A stretch of 64,000 bases of DNA from Nostoc desertorum CM1-VF14 (GCA_019359245.1 JAHHHR010000026.1:1-64000), one strand, 5' to 3'; positions 53,435 through 62,499 are shown, counted from the stretch's first letter. Numbers and translations: made by a program. Notes: generated from the sequence alone by a model not told the origin.

Positions 53435-53563
53435 AAAGAGGAGAGAGATGTGTTTGAAGATTGGCAACTTGATGATCAATCAGGGCAATCAATTGAAACG
53501 TTGCGCCACGTTCGAGATGAAGTTAAGGAACGAGTTGTAAAGTTAATTGATTCCCTCAATTAA
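53435..53563 (+). pseudogene. arsC: C-terminal remnant of arsenate reductase ArsC
   Basis: The frame from 53435 reads KEERDVFEDWQLDD, then QSGQSIETLRHVRDEVKE and RVVKLIDSLN before TAA at 53561. FEDWxLDDxxGQSIE...VRDEVKERVVKLI is the C-terminal segment of the low-molecular-weight-phosphatase type ArsC of cyanobacteria. The catalytic N-terminal part (Cys-x5-Arg loop) is missing. A GTG at 53450 happens to have AAGAGGAG six bases upstream, so a 37-residue peptide could be made, but it would have no catalytic residues. Confidence 0.65.
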
Positions 53564-53600
53564 TTATGGTTCTTCGATTTTAATAGGATTGTAAGTTAGT

Positions 53601-56600
53601 TTACAGGTTGCTACAACTACAAATTAGGTTTGCGATCGCTTGAACTAATTTAGCTGGTTCCACAGGCTTAGTGATATGCTCCCCAAATCCGGCGGCGATT
53701 GCCTGTTGATAATCAGCTTCAGCTGCGTAAGCTGTAAGAGCGATCGCTGGAATTGTCCCTCCCATCTCTGGGGACATGGCTCTAATTTGACGCATTAGCA
53801 TATAACCGTCTACTTCCGGCATTCCAATGTCGCTTAACAGCAGATTTGGCTGGAACTGAGGCATAATTCGTAGTGCTTCCACAGCCGATGCCACCGGGTT
53901 TACTACCGCGCCAGACTGCTCCAGAATGAAAGCAATTAACTCTCGCGTATCACGCTCATCATCCACAAGCAGAACTTTCACCCCATTTAGATCGGTTAAA
54001 TTATCAGGTTGTTTATCAGTCTGGTGGTTATCTTGATGAATATTAATCATAGGTAGCATGACTGTAAAGGTCGCTCCCTGTTCTTCGCCTAAACTTTCTG
54101 CCTGAACTGTCCCTCCATGTAGCTCGACGATGTGACGAACAATAGCCAATCCTAATCCCAATCCCCCGAATTTTCTGGTAGTTGCACCATCAGCTTGTCG
54201 AAAGTATTCAAATACGAATGGCAAAAAGTCAGGGCTAATTCCCTTACCTGTATCGCTGACTCGAAGTTGAGCCTGAGAACCAAGTGACTGTAAACTTATT
54301 TCTACCTGTCCACCTGGGGGCGTGAACTTAATAGCATTAGAAAGTAAATTCCAGATAACTTGCTGCAAGCGACCAGAATCACCGATTATTAGGAATTTTG
54401 GCTCGCACCTTTGGCACGCTGGAAGCGTAACTTGGATTTTAGATTTTAGATTTTCAGATTGGTTGTTAAAATCGATAGATTCTAAATTTCTGTGAGAATT
54501 TTCCAATTCAAAATCGTTCGACTGAGTGTAGGCGTTCGCGTAGGATTCCGCAGTAAAGTCTGAAATTGTAAATCGCAAATTGATAGATTTAGCTTGGGCG
54601 GCTAGACGTACAGTTTCTATTGCAGATGCGATCGCAGTTTCCAAATTCACAGGAGCAATATTCAGACTGAGTTTACCTTGCAAAATCCGAGAGACATCCA
54701 ATAAATCTTCAATTAGTTGAGTCTGAAGCTTGGCATTGCGCTCAATGGTTTCGAGGGCGCGAGTAGTGGTTGCTTCATCATACTTTTTAGTTTGCAGTAA
54801 CTTCGACCATCCCAAAATCGGGTTTAGCGGCGTGCGAAGTTCGTGGGAAAGAACCGCCAAAAATTCATCTTTAATCCGGTTAACTTGGACTAATTGCTCT
54901 TTTTGCTGCTGTAACGAAGTCATTAACTGGGCGCGTTCTAGAGCAACCGCTACCTGATCGGAAGTTGCTTGCAGCAGAGCAATTTCCCCAGAAGTGAAGT
55001 GAGTACGGGTGCGGCTGGCAAAGGAGAGGACACCAAGGAGCTTTCCCTGAGCAATTAATGGTTGACCTGCATAGGCTGTGATCTCCAAAGCCTGGAGGAT
55101 GTGGACATTTGGATGAGTAGAGTGCTGCACATCATTGACGACAATTTGATGGCGTTGTTGCGCCACTAGTCCGCACATTTCTTGATTAAATTCCAGGTAT
55201 TCAATTGCTTGAAATACTTCATCATTAATGCCGTTCCAAGCTACTAAACGAAGTTTCTGCTTATTTTCGTGTGTCTCAATTAAATAGTTGAAGTAAAAAT
55301 GCAAATCCATCTGCGCCGAGAGTTTGCTAAACAAGTTGTTCATTAGATCCAAGGGGCGCTCGGTTGAAAGCAAATCACTGGTTGTTTCAGAAAGTAGCTT
55401 GAGTCTTTCACTGCGCTCTTGCAAGGCAAGTTCAGCAAGCTGGCGTTCACGAAGGGCGCGTTCGCGTTCGGTGATGTCAACTGCAACCCCTCCTATAAGG
55501 CGTTGCCCAGATGCATCTGCAATAGGAAACTTATATACCAAAAATTCCCCCAGGGTGCCATCTCTGCGTGGGGCAGACTCGATGGTTTCAACAACCTGAT
55601 TCGTTTGGGCAACCATTCTAATGTTATCGAGGAAGGGTTGAGCGATTTGGGCTGGGTATAGGTCAAAAATGTTTTTATTAATTGCCTTATTTGTTGCTAC
55701 ATCGAATGTACTTAGATAAGTAGGGCTGAGGTAAAGTATACGTCCGTCTGCATTCGTAATCCATGCTGCGGCTGGAATATTGTCCATAAAAGCTTGAAAT
55801 TGCTTTTGACTCTGACTCAGAGCTTTTTTAGCTTGCTTAAGGTCACTAATATCAAGAATGAATGCAACTGATTTCTGCTGAGATTCTCCTAAGAGAGAAT
55901 AACCAACCACAACCGGGACAATAGAACCATCCTTGCGAATGCATTCCTTCTCATAGGGAGTACAAGTTCCCTTCGCTGTTGCCTCGGCAATAGCTAGTTC
56001 ATCTAAATATTGGTACTCAGTAGGTGTGATATCAGTCCAGCGTAGTCTGCCTGTCTGGATATCTGCTTGGGTATAGCCTACAATTCGTAAGAACTCGTCG
56101 TTGGCTTCAGTGATGCTACCATTCACATCACCAAAGATAATGCCAACTATATTGGCTTTGACAAAACTCCTGAGGCGTTCTTCACTTTCTTGGATAATCT
56201 TCTCTGCTTGCTTGCGCTCGCTAATATCTGTAGTGCTGCCAACTACGCGGACTGGTTTTCCATCAGCATCCCGTTGCACTACTATCCCCTGATCCAATAT
56301 ATAGATGTACTGATTATCCTGGTTGCGAATGCGATACTCGGCAGCATAGCGATCGCCATTTGCCAGAGCGATCGCCGTCTGCTCTTGTACACGCTGCAAA
56401 TCTTCTGGATGAACAAGTTCACGCCACCAGTTACCTGTTGGTTCAGCAATATCAAGGGAATAGCCCAAAATCCGGGTTAAACCATCGGTTCTTTCAACGG
56501 TATCCTGCTCTATATCCCAGTCATAAATGAGACAATTGACCGCAGATGCTGCTAACTCAAAACGCTGATTAGCTAATCTCAGGCGTTCCTCCTTTTCCCG

Positions 56601-57386
56601 CAAGATTTGTTCGGCTTGCTGGCGTTGGCGTAGCGCAGCTTGCTGTTCGCTCAAATCAACAACAAAGCCAATAACAGTTTCTTCAGTGTCTCCCACTAGA
56701 ACAGAACCGAGCAAAACCGGAACTCTTATGCCATCTTTACGGATGTATTCTTTCTCAAACGGTTTACAGACTCCGGCCATTCTAAGTTCTTCCACCGAAC
56801 GTTCACTCAAAAGCAGATACTCTGGTGGGGTAATCTCGCGCCAGTTAATTTGGTTAGCGGACAAATCTTCTTGCGTATAGCCGATCATCTTTAGAAAAGC
56901 ATCATTGGCTTCCATGATCGAGCCATTATTCATATCAGTTACGATAACTCCAATGATGTTGGATTCTGCTAGCCGGCTAAACCGCATTTCGCTATTTTGC
57001 AACAATTTCAGGCTTGTCTCTGCCTTGCGTCTGGCAGTTCGCAACTCTGAAGAAAGGGCAGTAATTAAGAAGGATACTACTGAGAATGTGGTTAATCGTA
57101 CCAAGGCATTTGGGCTGAGAAAATCGAACGAGTAGACTGGCTCGATCAAAAAATAGAGAGCAGTTGTAACAGAAAGAGCGATCGCTAGTACTCCAAGTCT
57201 CATGCCGCCATACCAGGCACTGATTGCTACGGCAGCATAAAATAATGTAAATACACTCGGATCGAAGACTGGCAACAACAGTCGCGTCAGCAGCAACGCC
57301 GCTATGACTGCCAGGATCATCACACCATAGGTTAGTAACCAAGAGCGCATTATCAAAATTTTTTCGGTTACTTTCACCATCATCAT
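53601..57386 (-). CDS. Membrane hybrid histidine kinase with DUF4118, four PAS, GAF and receiver
   Basis: 1261 residues. Four helices in 13-115 form a KdpD-like DUF4118 module. PAS units lie at about 130-250, 270-395, 400-520 and 525-645, GAF at 665-820, HisKA with His848 in LSHELRTP, HATPase (DTGKGIS, GLGLGL) to 1113, and a receiver at 1136-1255 with D1186 in LLSDIGMP. PAS1 and PAS3 share the ANDxFLxxIGYTQ...(Y/C)EKE(Y/C)IRKDG pattern and look duplicated. In-frame repeat sequence adds about 58 residues at 940-998, between the HisKA and the N-box (54393-54569). GGAGGA precedes the ATG at 57386, which overlaps the stop of the XRE gene (TAATG). No output domain. Confidence 0.93.
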   Translation of the reverse strand: MMMVKVTEKILIMRSWLLTYGVMILAVIAALLLTRLLLPVFDPSVFTLFYAAVAISAWYGGMRLGVLAIALSVTTALYFLIEPVYSFDFLSPNALVRLTTFSVVSFLITALSSELRTARRKAETSLKLLQNSEMRFSRLAESNIIGVIVTDMNNGSIMEANDAFLKMIGYTQEDLSANQINWREITPPEYLLLSERSVEELRMAGVCKPFEKEYIRKDGIRVPVLLGSVLVGDTEETVIGFVVDLSEQQAALRQRQQAEQILREKEERLRLANQRFELAASAVNCLIYDWDIEQDTVERTDGLTRILGYSLDIAEPTGNWWRELVHPEDLQRVQEQTAIALANGDRYAAEYRIRNQDNQYIYILDQGIVVQRDADGKPVRVVGSTTDISERKQAEKIIQESEERLRSFVKANIVGIIFGDVNGSITEANDEFLRIVGYTQADIQTGRLRWTDITPTEYQYLDELAIAEATAKGTCTPYEKECIRKDGSIVPVVVGYSLLGESQQKSVAFILDISDLKQAKKALSQSQKQFQAFMDNIPAAAWITNADGRILYLSPTYLSTFDVATNKAINKNIFDLYPAQIAQPFLDNIRMVAQTNQVVETIESAPRRDGTLGEFLVYKFPIADASGQRLIGGVAVDITERERALRERQLAELALQERSERLKLLSETTSDLLSTERPLDLMNNLFSKLSAQMDLHFYFNYLIETHENKQKLRLVAWNGINDEVFQAIEYLEFNQEMCGLVAQQRHQIVVNDVQHSTHPNVHILQALEITAYAGQPLIAQGKLLGVLSFASRTRTHFTSGEIALLQATSDQVAVALERAQLMTSLQQQKEQLVQVNRIKDEFLAVLSHELRTPLNPILGWSKLLQTKKYDEATTTRALETIERNAKLQTQLIEDLLDVSRILQGKLSLNIAPVNLETAIASAIETVRLAAQAKSINLRFTISDFTAESYANAYTQSNDFELENSHRNLESIDFNNQSENLKSKIQVTLPACQRCEPKFLIIGDSGRLQQVIWNLLSNAIKFTPPGGQVEISLQSLGSQAQLRVSDTGKGISPDFLPFVFEYFRQADGATTRKFGGLGLGLAIVRHIVELHGGTVQAESLGEEQGATFTVMLPMINIHQDNHQTDKQPDNLTDLNGVKVLLVDDERDTRELIAFILEQSGAVVNPVASAVEALRIMPQFQPNLLLSDIGMPEVDGYMLMRQIRAMSPEMGGTIPAIALTAYAAEADYQQAIAAGFGEHITKPVEPAKLVQAIANLICSCSNL

Positions 57387-57640
57387 TAGGAGTCCTCCCG
57401 TTGCTCCGTTTTGAGGAGATACTCGTTCAGTAATCTTTTGCCTGGTTCGCCCATCTTCTGTAACATCTCTTGAATTAGCTTTAGTGCCATCTGTGAAGGC
57501 ACTGTAGATCCGTTCTCCCAGCGATTAACTGTTCGCATGGAAACTCCCAACTTGGCTGCAAACTTTTCCTGAGAGAGAGCGAGGTGCTGCCGAAGTTCAC
57601 GGATTAAATCTGAAATTTTTAGTGACTTTTCTAGTTCCAT
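57386..57640 (-). CDS. XRE-family helix-turn-helix regulator
   Basis: 84 residues. The Cro/XRE HTH covers about 10-62: LIRELRQHLALSQEKFAAKLGVSMRTVNRWENG, with the recognition helix SMRTVNRW. The following KLIQEMLQKMGEPGKRLL helix probably dimerises. The stop codon overlaps the kinase start (TAATG), so the two proteins are made together, which suggests they act in one pathway, possibly with the regulator as the kinase's non-canonical output or as an autoregulator. It resembles MqsA/antitoxin-type short XRE regulators, but there is no adjacent toxin. Confidence 0.88.
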   Translation of the reverse strand: MELEKSLKISDLIRELRQHLALSQEKFAAKLGVSMRTVNRWENGSTVPSQMALKLIQEMLQKMGEPGKRLLNEYLLKTEQREDS

Positions 57641-58246
57641 AATGGGAAGAATAAGACAGGTGTCTCGACATTTGTCTCCAACTTAAGGAAGAATTCCAAT
57701 AGCCATTAGTTATTATCAATTTTATCTTTTGGCGAAATACCAATATTTAGTTATCGTCTTCATTAATTACTGTTCACTGATGTCAGTCTCGCTCATGCTT
57801 GTGATAACTGTTAACTGTTTTAAGGTGATGCGACAAAAATTGTTGAGAAAAAATAATTGTAGAAAGTAACTATAAAATAAACATTAAATTTTGTCAGGGA
57901 GGTCATCCAAGGATAGTATTATAAACAATTTAATAAGCTTCAATAATAACTCACCTAAAAAATGCATGAGTAGCGCATTATCTTAGCATGACTCATGCTC
58001 TACTTAATATTTTATATATAGCAATCCTAAATCATTTGGGAAAAGTTAATACCGTGAATTGTGGCAACTTAGGTTAGGATTTCTACAGATATTTTGGTTG
58101 GGATAGATAAGTTTTTCCAAAATGATTTGAAATGGGTTTCAAAAAAAATGTAGTTGATTTTACTTCTAAGGTAAGATTCCAATAGCGAAGCTGTAAAGCT
58201 ATGATAGGATTTAAATCAAAATTTTTGCTTAATCCATATCACTGTT
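57641..58246. other. Intergenic region, promoter area for divergent genes
   Basis: About 600 AT-rich bases between the XRE gene (minus) and the acyltransferase gene (plus). No gene, hairpin with T-tract or known repeat was recognised. The tail of the region contains a long A-run near 58142-58149. Confidence 0.35.
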
Positions 58247-59302
58247 TTGATTAATCAACATTCTGAAAACCTTATCAACCCTCAACTGGAAAATGTATCA
58301 GGTGAAGGCTATATATTTAGTTGGTTTGATTGGTTTTGTCTTTGGTATCCTCCAGGCTGGCTAATTTTATTCAACCGTCATTGGCAGCACTATCATACCG
58401 ATTCAGACGGTTGGAATTGGCTGGAATATGGATTGTTTTTAGTTCCTGGCGGATTTTATCTGGCGCTGCTGAGTCGTTGGTTGCGTCTTGGTTTTCGTTC
58501 ACCCCGAACAGAAGTTAGTGAATTTGATCCCAAATATCAACAAGCTTTTAGCAAAGAAATTCTCGGTCCTATCGTTAAATACTACTTTCGTGGAGAATTA
58601 CTACAAGTCGAAAACTTGCCGCAAACAGGGCCATTAATTGTGGCAATGAATCACGCAGGGATGTCTTTCCCTTGGGATTTTTTAACCTTGGGTTATTTAT
58701 TAGGTGAAGCTAGAGGATGGGGAGTGCAACTTCTAGCAAATCCAGCATTATTTGAGCATCCTTGGATGATTTGGTGGTTACCATCTAAATGGTCACAGGT
58801 TTTGGGTGGTGTGCGAGCCGAATTAGATGATTTCGAAGCCGCGATGGCTGCGCCAACGCCTACAGCGAACGCCCAAGGTGAAATTATTTTATATGCACCC
58901 GAAGGTATCCGCGGCCCTCTGAAAGGTTGGAGGAAACGCTACCAACTAGAAAAGTTTGATGTGAGTTTTATTAAGTTGAGCGATCGCTATCAAATTCCTA
59001 TTCTCCCGGTAGTTTGCATTGGGAGCGAATCTTTACATCCTTGGGCTGTTAATTTTAAACGATTGCAACGATTAGTCAAATTACCATTCTTGCCTTTTTC
59101 ACCTTTAATGCTTGTCTTAATTCTCTTCCCTTCAATGGGAGTTTGGGCAATGAGAACTCGACTACGTTACTTTATTCAGCCTTTGGAAACAGCAGAATTG
59201 CACAAGTATTCAAATAAAGGGCGTACAGTAGCTTATCGGCAGGCACAAGAATTACGAGAAAAACTGCAAATTCAAATTAATCAGTTATTGAAACAAGTTT
59301 AA
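58247..59302 (+). CDS. Lysophospholipid acyltransferase-like protein
   Basis: About 351 residues. The acyltransferase core is visible as LIVAMNHAGMSFPWD (variant of NHxxxxD, with longer spacing between His and Asp), LYAPEGIRGP (variant of FPEGTRS) and the later ILPVVCIGSES. One N-terminal hydrophobic stretch (WFCLWYPPGWLILF) and a further one near PFSPLMLVLILFPSMGVW suggest membrane association. PlsC-type enzymes acylate glycerol-phosphate or related acceptors; altered spacing makes the substrate uncertain. The start is a TTG at 58247 without a clear ribosome site; no in-frame ATG lies nearby, so the N-terminus is uncertain. Confidence 0.78.
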   Translation: MINQHSENLINPQLENVSGEGYIFSWFDWFCLWYPPGWLILFNRHWQHYHTDSDGWNWLEYGLFLVPGGFYLALLSRWLRLGFRSPRTEVSEFDPKYQQAFSKEILGPIVKYYFRGELLQVENLPQTGPLIVAMNHAGMSFPWDFLTLGYLLGEARGWGVQLLANPALFEHPWMIWWLPSKWSQVLGGVRAELDDFEAAMAAPTPTANAQGEIILYAPEGIRGPLKGWRKRYQLEKFDVSFIKLSDRYQIPILPVVCIGSESLHPWAVNFKRLQRLVKLPFLPFSPLMLVLILFPSMGVWAMRTRLRYFIQPLETAELHKYSNKGRTVAYRQAQELREKLQIQINQLLKQV

Positions 59303-59636
59303 TTCTACGAGTTAATTTAAATCAATCTTTTAAAAAACAATTTACTTAAGTATAAAACTTTTGTAACGTAACATGGTTTTTTCCCCCACTTCCATTCCTC
59401 TCCCTGAAAGGTCGCAAGGCTTTGAAACCCAGTTTTAATTTTCTCTGCTTATATGAAACCACCCTGCAACCCCTCCCCGTTTGCGGCTACGGTGACACAC
59501 ATCTCTATACAAAACCAAAGTCTTGTAGATCCTCCGATAAATTGGAGGACTTTGAAAGGTTTTTGCCCTGCTTTTTTAAGGGGGGTTGGGGGGATCAAAG
59601 CCTGTGGGGTAAATCTAGAAGAATTGTGTACCGTTA
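59303..59636. other. Intergenic region with C-rich and G-rich repeats
   Basis: About 330 bases. It holds cctgcaacccctccccg near 59462 and ttaaggggggttggggggat near 59576, dispersed-repeat sequence related to the insert in the Ser/Thr kinase gene. Short frames here are repeat-derived. Confidence 0.5.
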
Positions 59637-60098
59637 TTAAATTGGTTTTTCCATAATAAAATTTATCAGCTTTTGCCCTCTACGTTCTACCTCTTGCTGT
59701 TTCACAACAATAAAATTCTGTCTTTCAAAAAACGGTTTAGCTGTAATACTGGCTTCTGTAAATAACTTCTCAATTTTTAAAGACTTTGCTTTTGATTCAA
59801 GCTGTTCTAAGATTTTCTTACCAACTCCTCTTCTTTGAAAATCTTTATGACAGTAAAAACGATCAATATGTCCATTAGCCTCTAATTCCCCAAAACCAAT
59901 AATTTTACCCTGCTCCTCGGCTACATAAGTAAACTTACTTCCCAAACCTTTAATCCAAACCTCAATATCCATATTTGCTGGTGCCCAAGCATCTACTTGT
60001 TCTTGTGTGTAATCACGAATATTTACTTCATGAATAGTGTCGTAGAACAATTTCATAATTTCTTCGGTATCAGGTATTTTGTATATTCTTAATTTCAT
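59637..60098 (-). CDS. GNAT-family N-acetyltransferase
   Basis: About 153 residues. The GNAT fold shows as YVAEEQGKIIGFGELE (β strands 3-4), IDRFYCHKDFQRRGVGKKILEQLE with the acetyl-CoA P-loop QRRGVGKK, and PFFERQNFIVVKQQE. The type resembles the small YafP-like acetyltransferases. The substrate is unknown. The ATG at 60098 (MKLRIYKI) is preferred over a TTG at 60119. The upstream region on the other strand has a good ribosome-binding site for a 33-codon frame. Confidence 0.88.
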   Translation of the reverse strand: MKLRIYKIPDTEEIMKLFYDTIHEVNIRDYTQEQVDAWAPANMDIEVWIKGLGSKFTYVAEEQGKIIGFGELEANGHIDRFYCHKDFQRRGVGKKILEQLESKAKSLKIEKLFTEASITAKPFFERQNFIVVKQQEVERRGQKLINFIMEKPI

Positions 60099-60112
60099 AA
60101 GGAAGGTAATTA

Positions 60113-60214
60113 ATGGCAAGGAAATCTACTAGAAATAGTATCAGCGCTGGCGGGTCTACTTCAGCTTCCGAGTGTAGTCCTTTTCTGCTTATACAGCAGA
60201 ATTTATCAGGTTAA
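60113..60214 (+). CDS. Possible 33-residue peptide
   Basis: A 33-codon frame starts at 60113 after AAGGAAGG at six-base spacing (60100-60107), one of the better ribosome sites in this area. The peptide begins MARKSTRNSISAGG and continues with a Ser-rich stretch with one Cys (GGSTSASECSPF). No family recognised. It overlaps nothing on its own strand and is divergent from the GNAT gene. The good ribosome site is the only evidence. Confidence 0.3.
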   Translation: MARKSTRNSISAGGSTSASECSPFLLIQQNLSG

Positions 60215-60300
60215 ATCTCATATACACAACTTTTATAGTACAAATATACTAATTAGCTGCTAAAATGCCTTAAAAGTCAGCTAGCTTTGCTTGAGGTAGT

Positions 60301-60804
60301 ATGAAACAAATCCAAGACACGGATAAAAAGCCCATTTTGCTCAAAGTTTCGTTGTTGCCTATATCTGTAACTACAGCTATAGCGCCACTGCAACCCCAAC
60401 AGGAAAAAATCATTAGTGAACAAGAGCGTTTGATAACACAAGTCAAACGTATTAATCAGATGGCGGGAGAGCTAGAAGCAGCAATATTAGAGTTGAAAGC
60501 GATCGCTAACACACTGAATACTCAAAAACGTTACCCAGTTTTAAAGCAGGAGCTATGGAAAAATATTTGTCAGTATTTCGCAGTTAGCGTCCCTTGGGTG
60601 AAACGAAAGCCTGACGACTCATTTATTCTGACAACGCGAAAAGTTGATTTATTCCGAGCCGAAAGGGAAGCCGCACTTCTAGCACAGCAACTTCGTCAGC
60701 AAACCAAAAAAAGATTAACATCGCAGCGACATAGAAAAAACAAGAATGGGGCTGAGGCTGACACAAAAAGCTTCTTCAAAAAGATATTAGTCCACAAATC
60801 TTAA
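60301..60804 (+). CDS. Hypothetical coiled-coil protein
   Basis: 167 residues. A helical segment (about 35-80: QQEKIISEQERLITQVKRIN, then ELEAAILELKAIAN) looks like a coiled coil, followed by a basic C-terminal region (RQQTKKRLTSQRHRKNKNGA). No signal peptide or known domain. The basic tail could bind nucleic acid, but this is speculative. GAGG lies ahead of the ATG. Confidence 0.6.
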   Translation: MKQIQDTDKKPILLKVSLLPISVTTAIAPLQPQQEKIISEQERLITQVKRINQMAGELEAAILELKAIANTLNTQKRYPVLKQELWKNICQYFAVSVPWVKRKPDDSFILTTRKVDLFRAEREAALLAQQLRQQTKKRLTSQRHRKNKNGAEADTKSFFKKILVHKS

Positions 60805-61025
60805 AATTATTAACATTCAACGGCAGATCACCCCTGAGGTTGTAACAGTTATGCTGATTGAAGTGGCAGAAGGAAATTTTTCCTCAAAATTACTTACTAT
60901 ACTGCCATTGCTAATTGTTACCAACTATGATAACAATTAGGCAAACTGCCCTAAGATTGCACCTTTGTAAAACCGAGTGCAACATCAGGGACAATCAATC
61001 AGCGCACAGAAGAGGTAAAAAGAAG

Positions 61026-61352
61026 GTGTTAAAGACACTTTTAGTGATTGCCGTTGGTTTTTTACCGTCCCTGATTTCTCTGTGGGCGATCCGCAAAACC
61101 CATGCGCGATCGCGCTTACGACTCAGACAAGCAGCCATGAATTTTCCAGTCGTGCAGCGGCGGCAAAATCTTAGACCTGTAGAAAGCGATCGCTATTATT
61201 TAGAAGGTGTGGGTTATCTAATTGGCGATATCAGCTGCAAATTTAATGCCCGATCTGGCTACATGCGTTGTGCTGTCAATCCCGAAGGCCCTTGTAATGG
61301 TTGCCGTCACTACGAACCTAAGGAATTAGCTGGTAGCGAAAAAAGGGCTTAA
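61026..61352 (+). CDS. DUF6464 cyanobacterial membrane-anchored protein
   Basis: About 108 residues from the GTG at 61026. One N-terminal membrane helix (LKTLLVIAVGFLPSLISLW) precedes a basic linker and the conserved domain YYLEGVGYLIGDISCKFNAR with MRCAVNPEGPCNGCRHYE. Four Cys (SCK, RCA, PCNGC) in this domain suggest a metal site or disulfides. The pattern matches DUF6464 as I recall it, a family restricted to cyanobacteria and of unknown function. The frame is open to a TTG at 60915, but GTG 61026 places the membrane helix at the start and has AGAGG upstream. Confidence 0.75.
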   Translation: MLKTLLVIAVGFLPSLISLWAIRKTHARSRLRLRQAAMNFPVVQRRQNLRPVESDRYYLEGVGYLIGDISCKFNARSGYMRCAVNPEGPCNGCRHYEPKELAGSEKRA

Positions 61353-61482
61353 CAAGTTTTACCTGCCTAATACTCAAAAAATCTCAAATTACTGAAGAAG
61401 GGGAAGGGCATAACTGGAGAGAGAAATTTATTGGATGTCCGAAACTAATCCTACCCTTCACCCTCAAGAAAAACCGTTGTAA

Positions 61483-62499
61483 CTATGGGCCAATATTAAC
61501 AAAAAGTGCTTTATTGGTTCCAAGACCCGCACAGATAACCCGATTTGTGCTTAAAGAAGCACAACTAGGATTTGAGGTGTATACTCCTCCCAGACTCTGA
61601 GGCCCACTCCAGGAACTGCCATTAAACCGATTCACAAAAAGTGCTTTGTTGGTTCCAAGACCGGCACAGATAGCTTCATTTGCGCCTAAAGAAGCACAAC
61701 TAGGATTTGAGGTGTATACTCCTCCTAGACTTTGAGGCCCACTCCAGGAACTGCCATTAAACCGATTCACAAAAAGTGCTTTATTGGTTCCAAGACCAGC
61801 ACAGATAACCTGATTTGTACCTAAGGAAGCACAACTAGGATCTGAGGTATATACTCCTCCTAAACTTTGAGGCCCACTCCAGGAAATACCATTAAACCGA
61901 TTTACAAAAAGCGCTTTATTGGTTCCAAGACCGGCACAGATAGCTTCATTTGTGCCTAAGGAAGAACAACTAGGATTTGAGGTGTATACTCCTCCCAGAC
62001 TCTGAGGCCCACTCCAGGAAATACCATTAAACCGATTTACAAAAAGCGCTTTATTGGTTCCAAGACCGGCACAGATAGCTTCATTTGTGCCTAAGGAAGA
62101 ACAACTAGGATTTGAGGTGTATACTCCTCCCAGACTCTGAGGCCCACTCCAGGAACTGCCATTAAACCGATTCACAAAAAGTGCTTTATTGGTTCCAAGA
62201 CCAGCACAGATAACCTGATTTGTGCCTAAGGAAGCACAACTAGGATCTGAGGTATATACTCCTCCTAAACTTTGAGGCCCACTCCAGGAAATACCATTAA
62301 ACCGATTTACAAAAAGCGCTTTATTGGTTCCAAGACCGGCACAGATAGCCTGATTTATGCCTAAGGAAGCACAACTAGGATTTGAGGTGTATACTCCTCC
62401 CAGACTCTGAGGCCCACTCCAAACGGCAAGAACTGGTTGGCTTACCAGGGATAAAATTACCGATGTTGTACCTGCTAAAATCGTAAATTTCTTTTTCAT
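61483..62499 (-). CDS. Secreted seven-repeat protein, predicted beta-propeller
   Basis: 338 residues. A signal peptide (KKKFTILAGTTSVILSLVS, cleavage after VLA) is followed by seven tandem 45-residue repeats of the form SGPQSLGGVYTSNPSCASLG, then TNQAICAGLGTNKALFVNRF and NG(I/S)SW. The last repeat is shortened (ends LFVNIGP). Each repeat carries two Cys and a C-terminal Trp. The pattern W-SG-x-SLGG...P-x(4)G-x(8)L-x-V(F/N) resembles PLL/DUF346-type lectin blades, and seven copies fit a seven-bladed propeller. The likely activity is glycan or surface binding outside the cell. Clear ATG with an AGGAGG-like site upstream (gaaggaggaag near 62511-62521 on the minus strand). Confidence 0.85.
   Translation of the reverse strand: MKKKFTILAGTTSVILSLVSQPVLAVWSGPQSLGGVYTSNPSCASLGINQAICAGLGTNKALFVNRFNGISWSGPQSLGGVYTSDPSCASLGTNQVICAGLGTNKALFVNRFNGSSWSGPQSLGGVYTSNPSCSSLGTNEAICAGLGTNKALFVNRFNGISWSGPQSLGGVYTSNPSCSSLGTNEAICAGLGTNKALFVNRFNGISWSGPQSLGGVYTSDPSCASLGTNQVICAGLGTNKALFVNRFNGSSWSGPQSLGGVYTSNPSCASLGANEAICAGLGTNKALFVNRFNGSSWSGPQSLGGVYTSNPSCASLSTNRVICAGLGTNKALFVNIGP
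61486..62418 (-). repeat. Seven tandem 135-bp coding repeats
   Basis: Seven in-frame units of 135 bases (the last shortened), differing mainly at S(N/D)PSC(A/S)SLG(T/A/I)N(Q/E)(A/V)I. Repeats 3 and 4 are identical in protein. Low divergence suggests recent duplication by slippage or recombination. Confidence 0.92.

Noticed and set aside
53601..57386. KdpD identity suggested by the DUF4118 module
   Set aside because: The usual KdpD N-terminal sensor and Usp domains are missing, and the PAS-rich hybrid layout differs; only the membrane module is shared.
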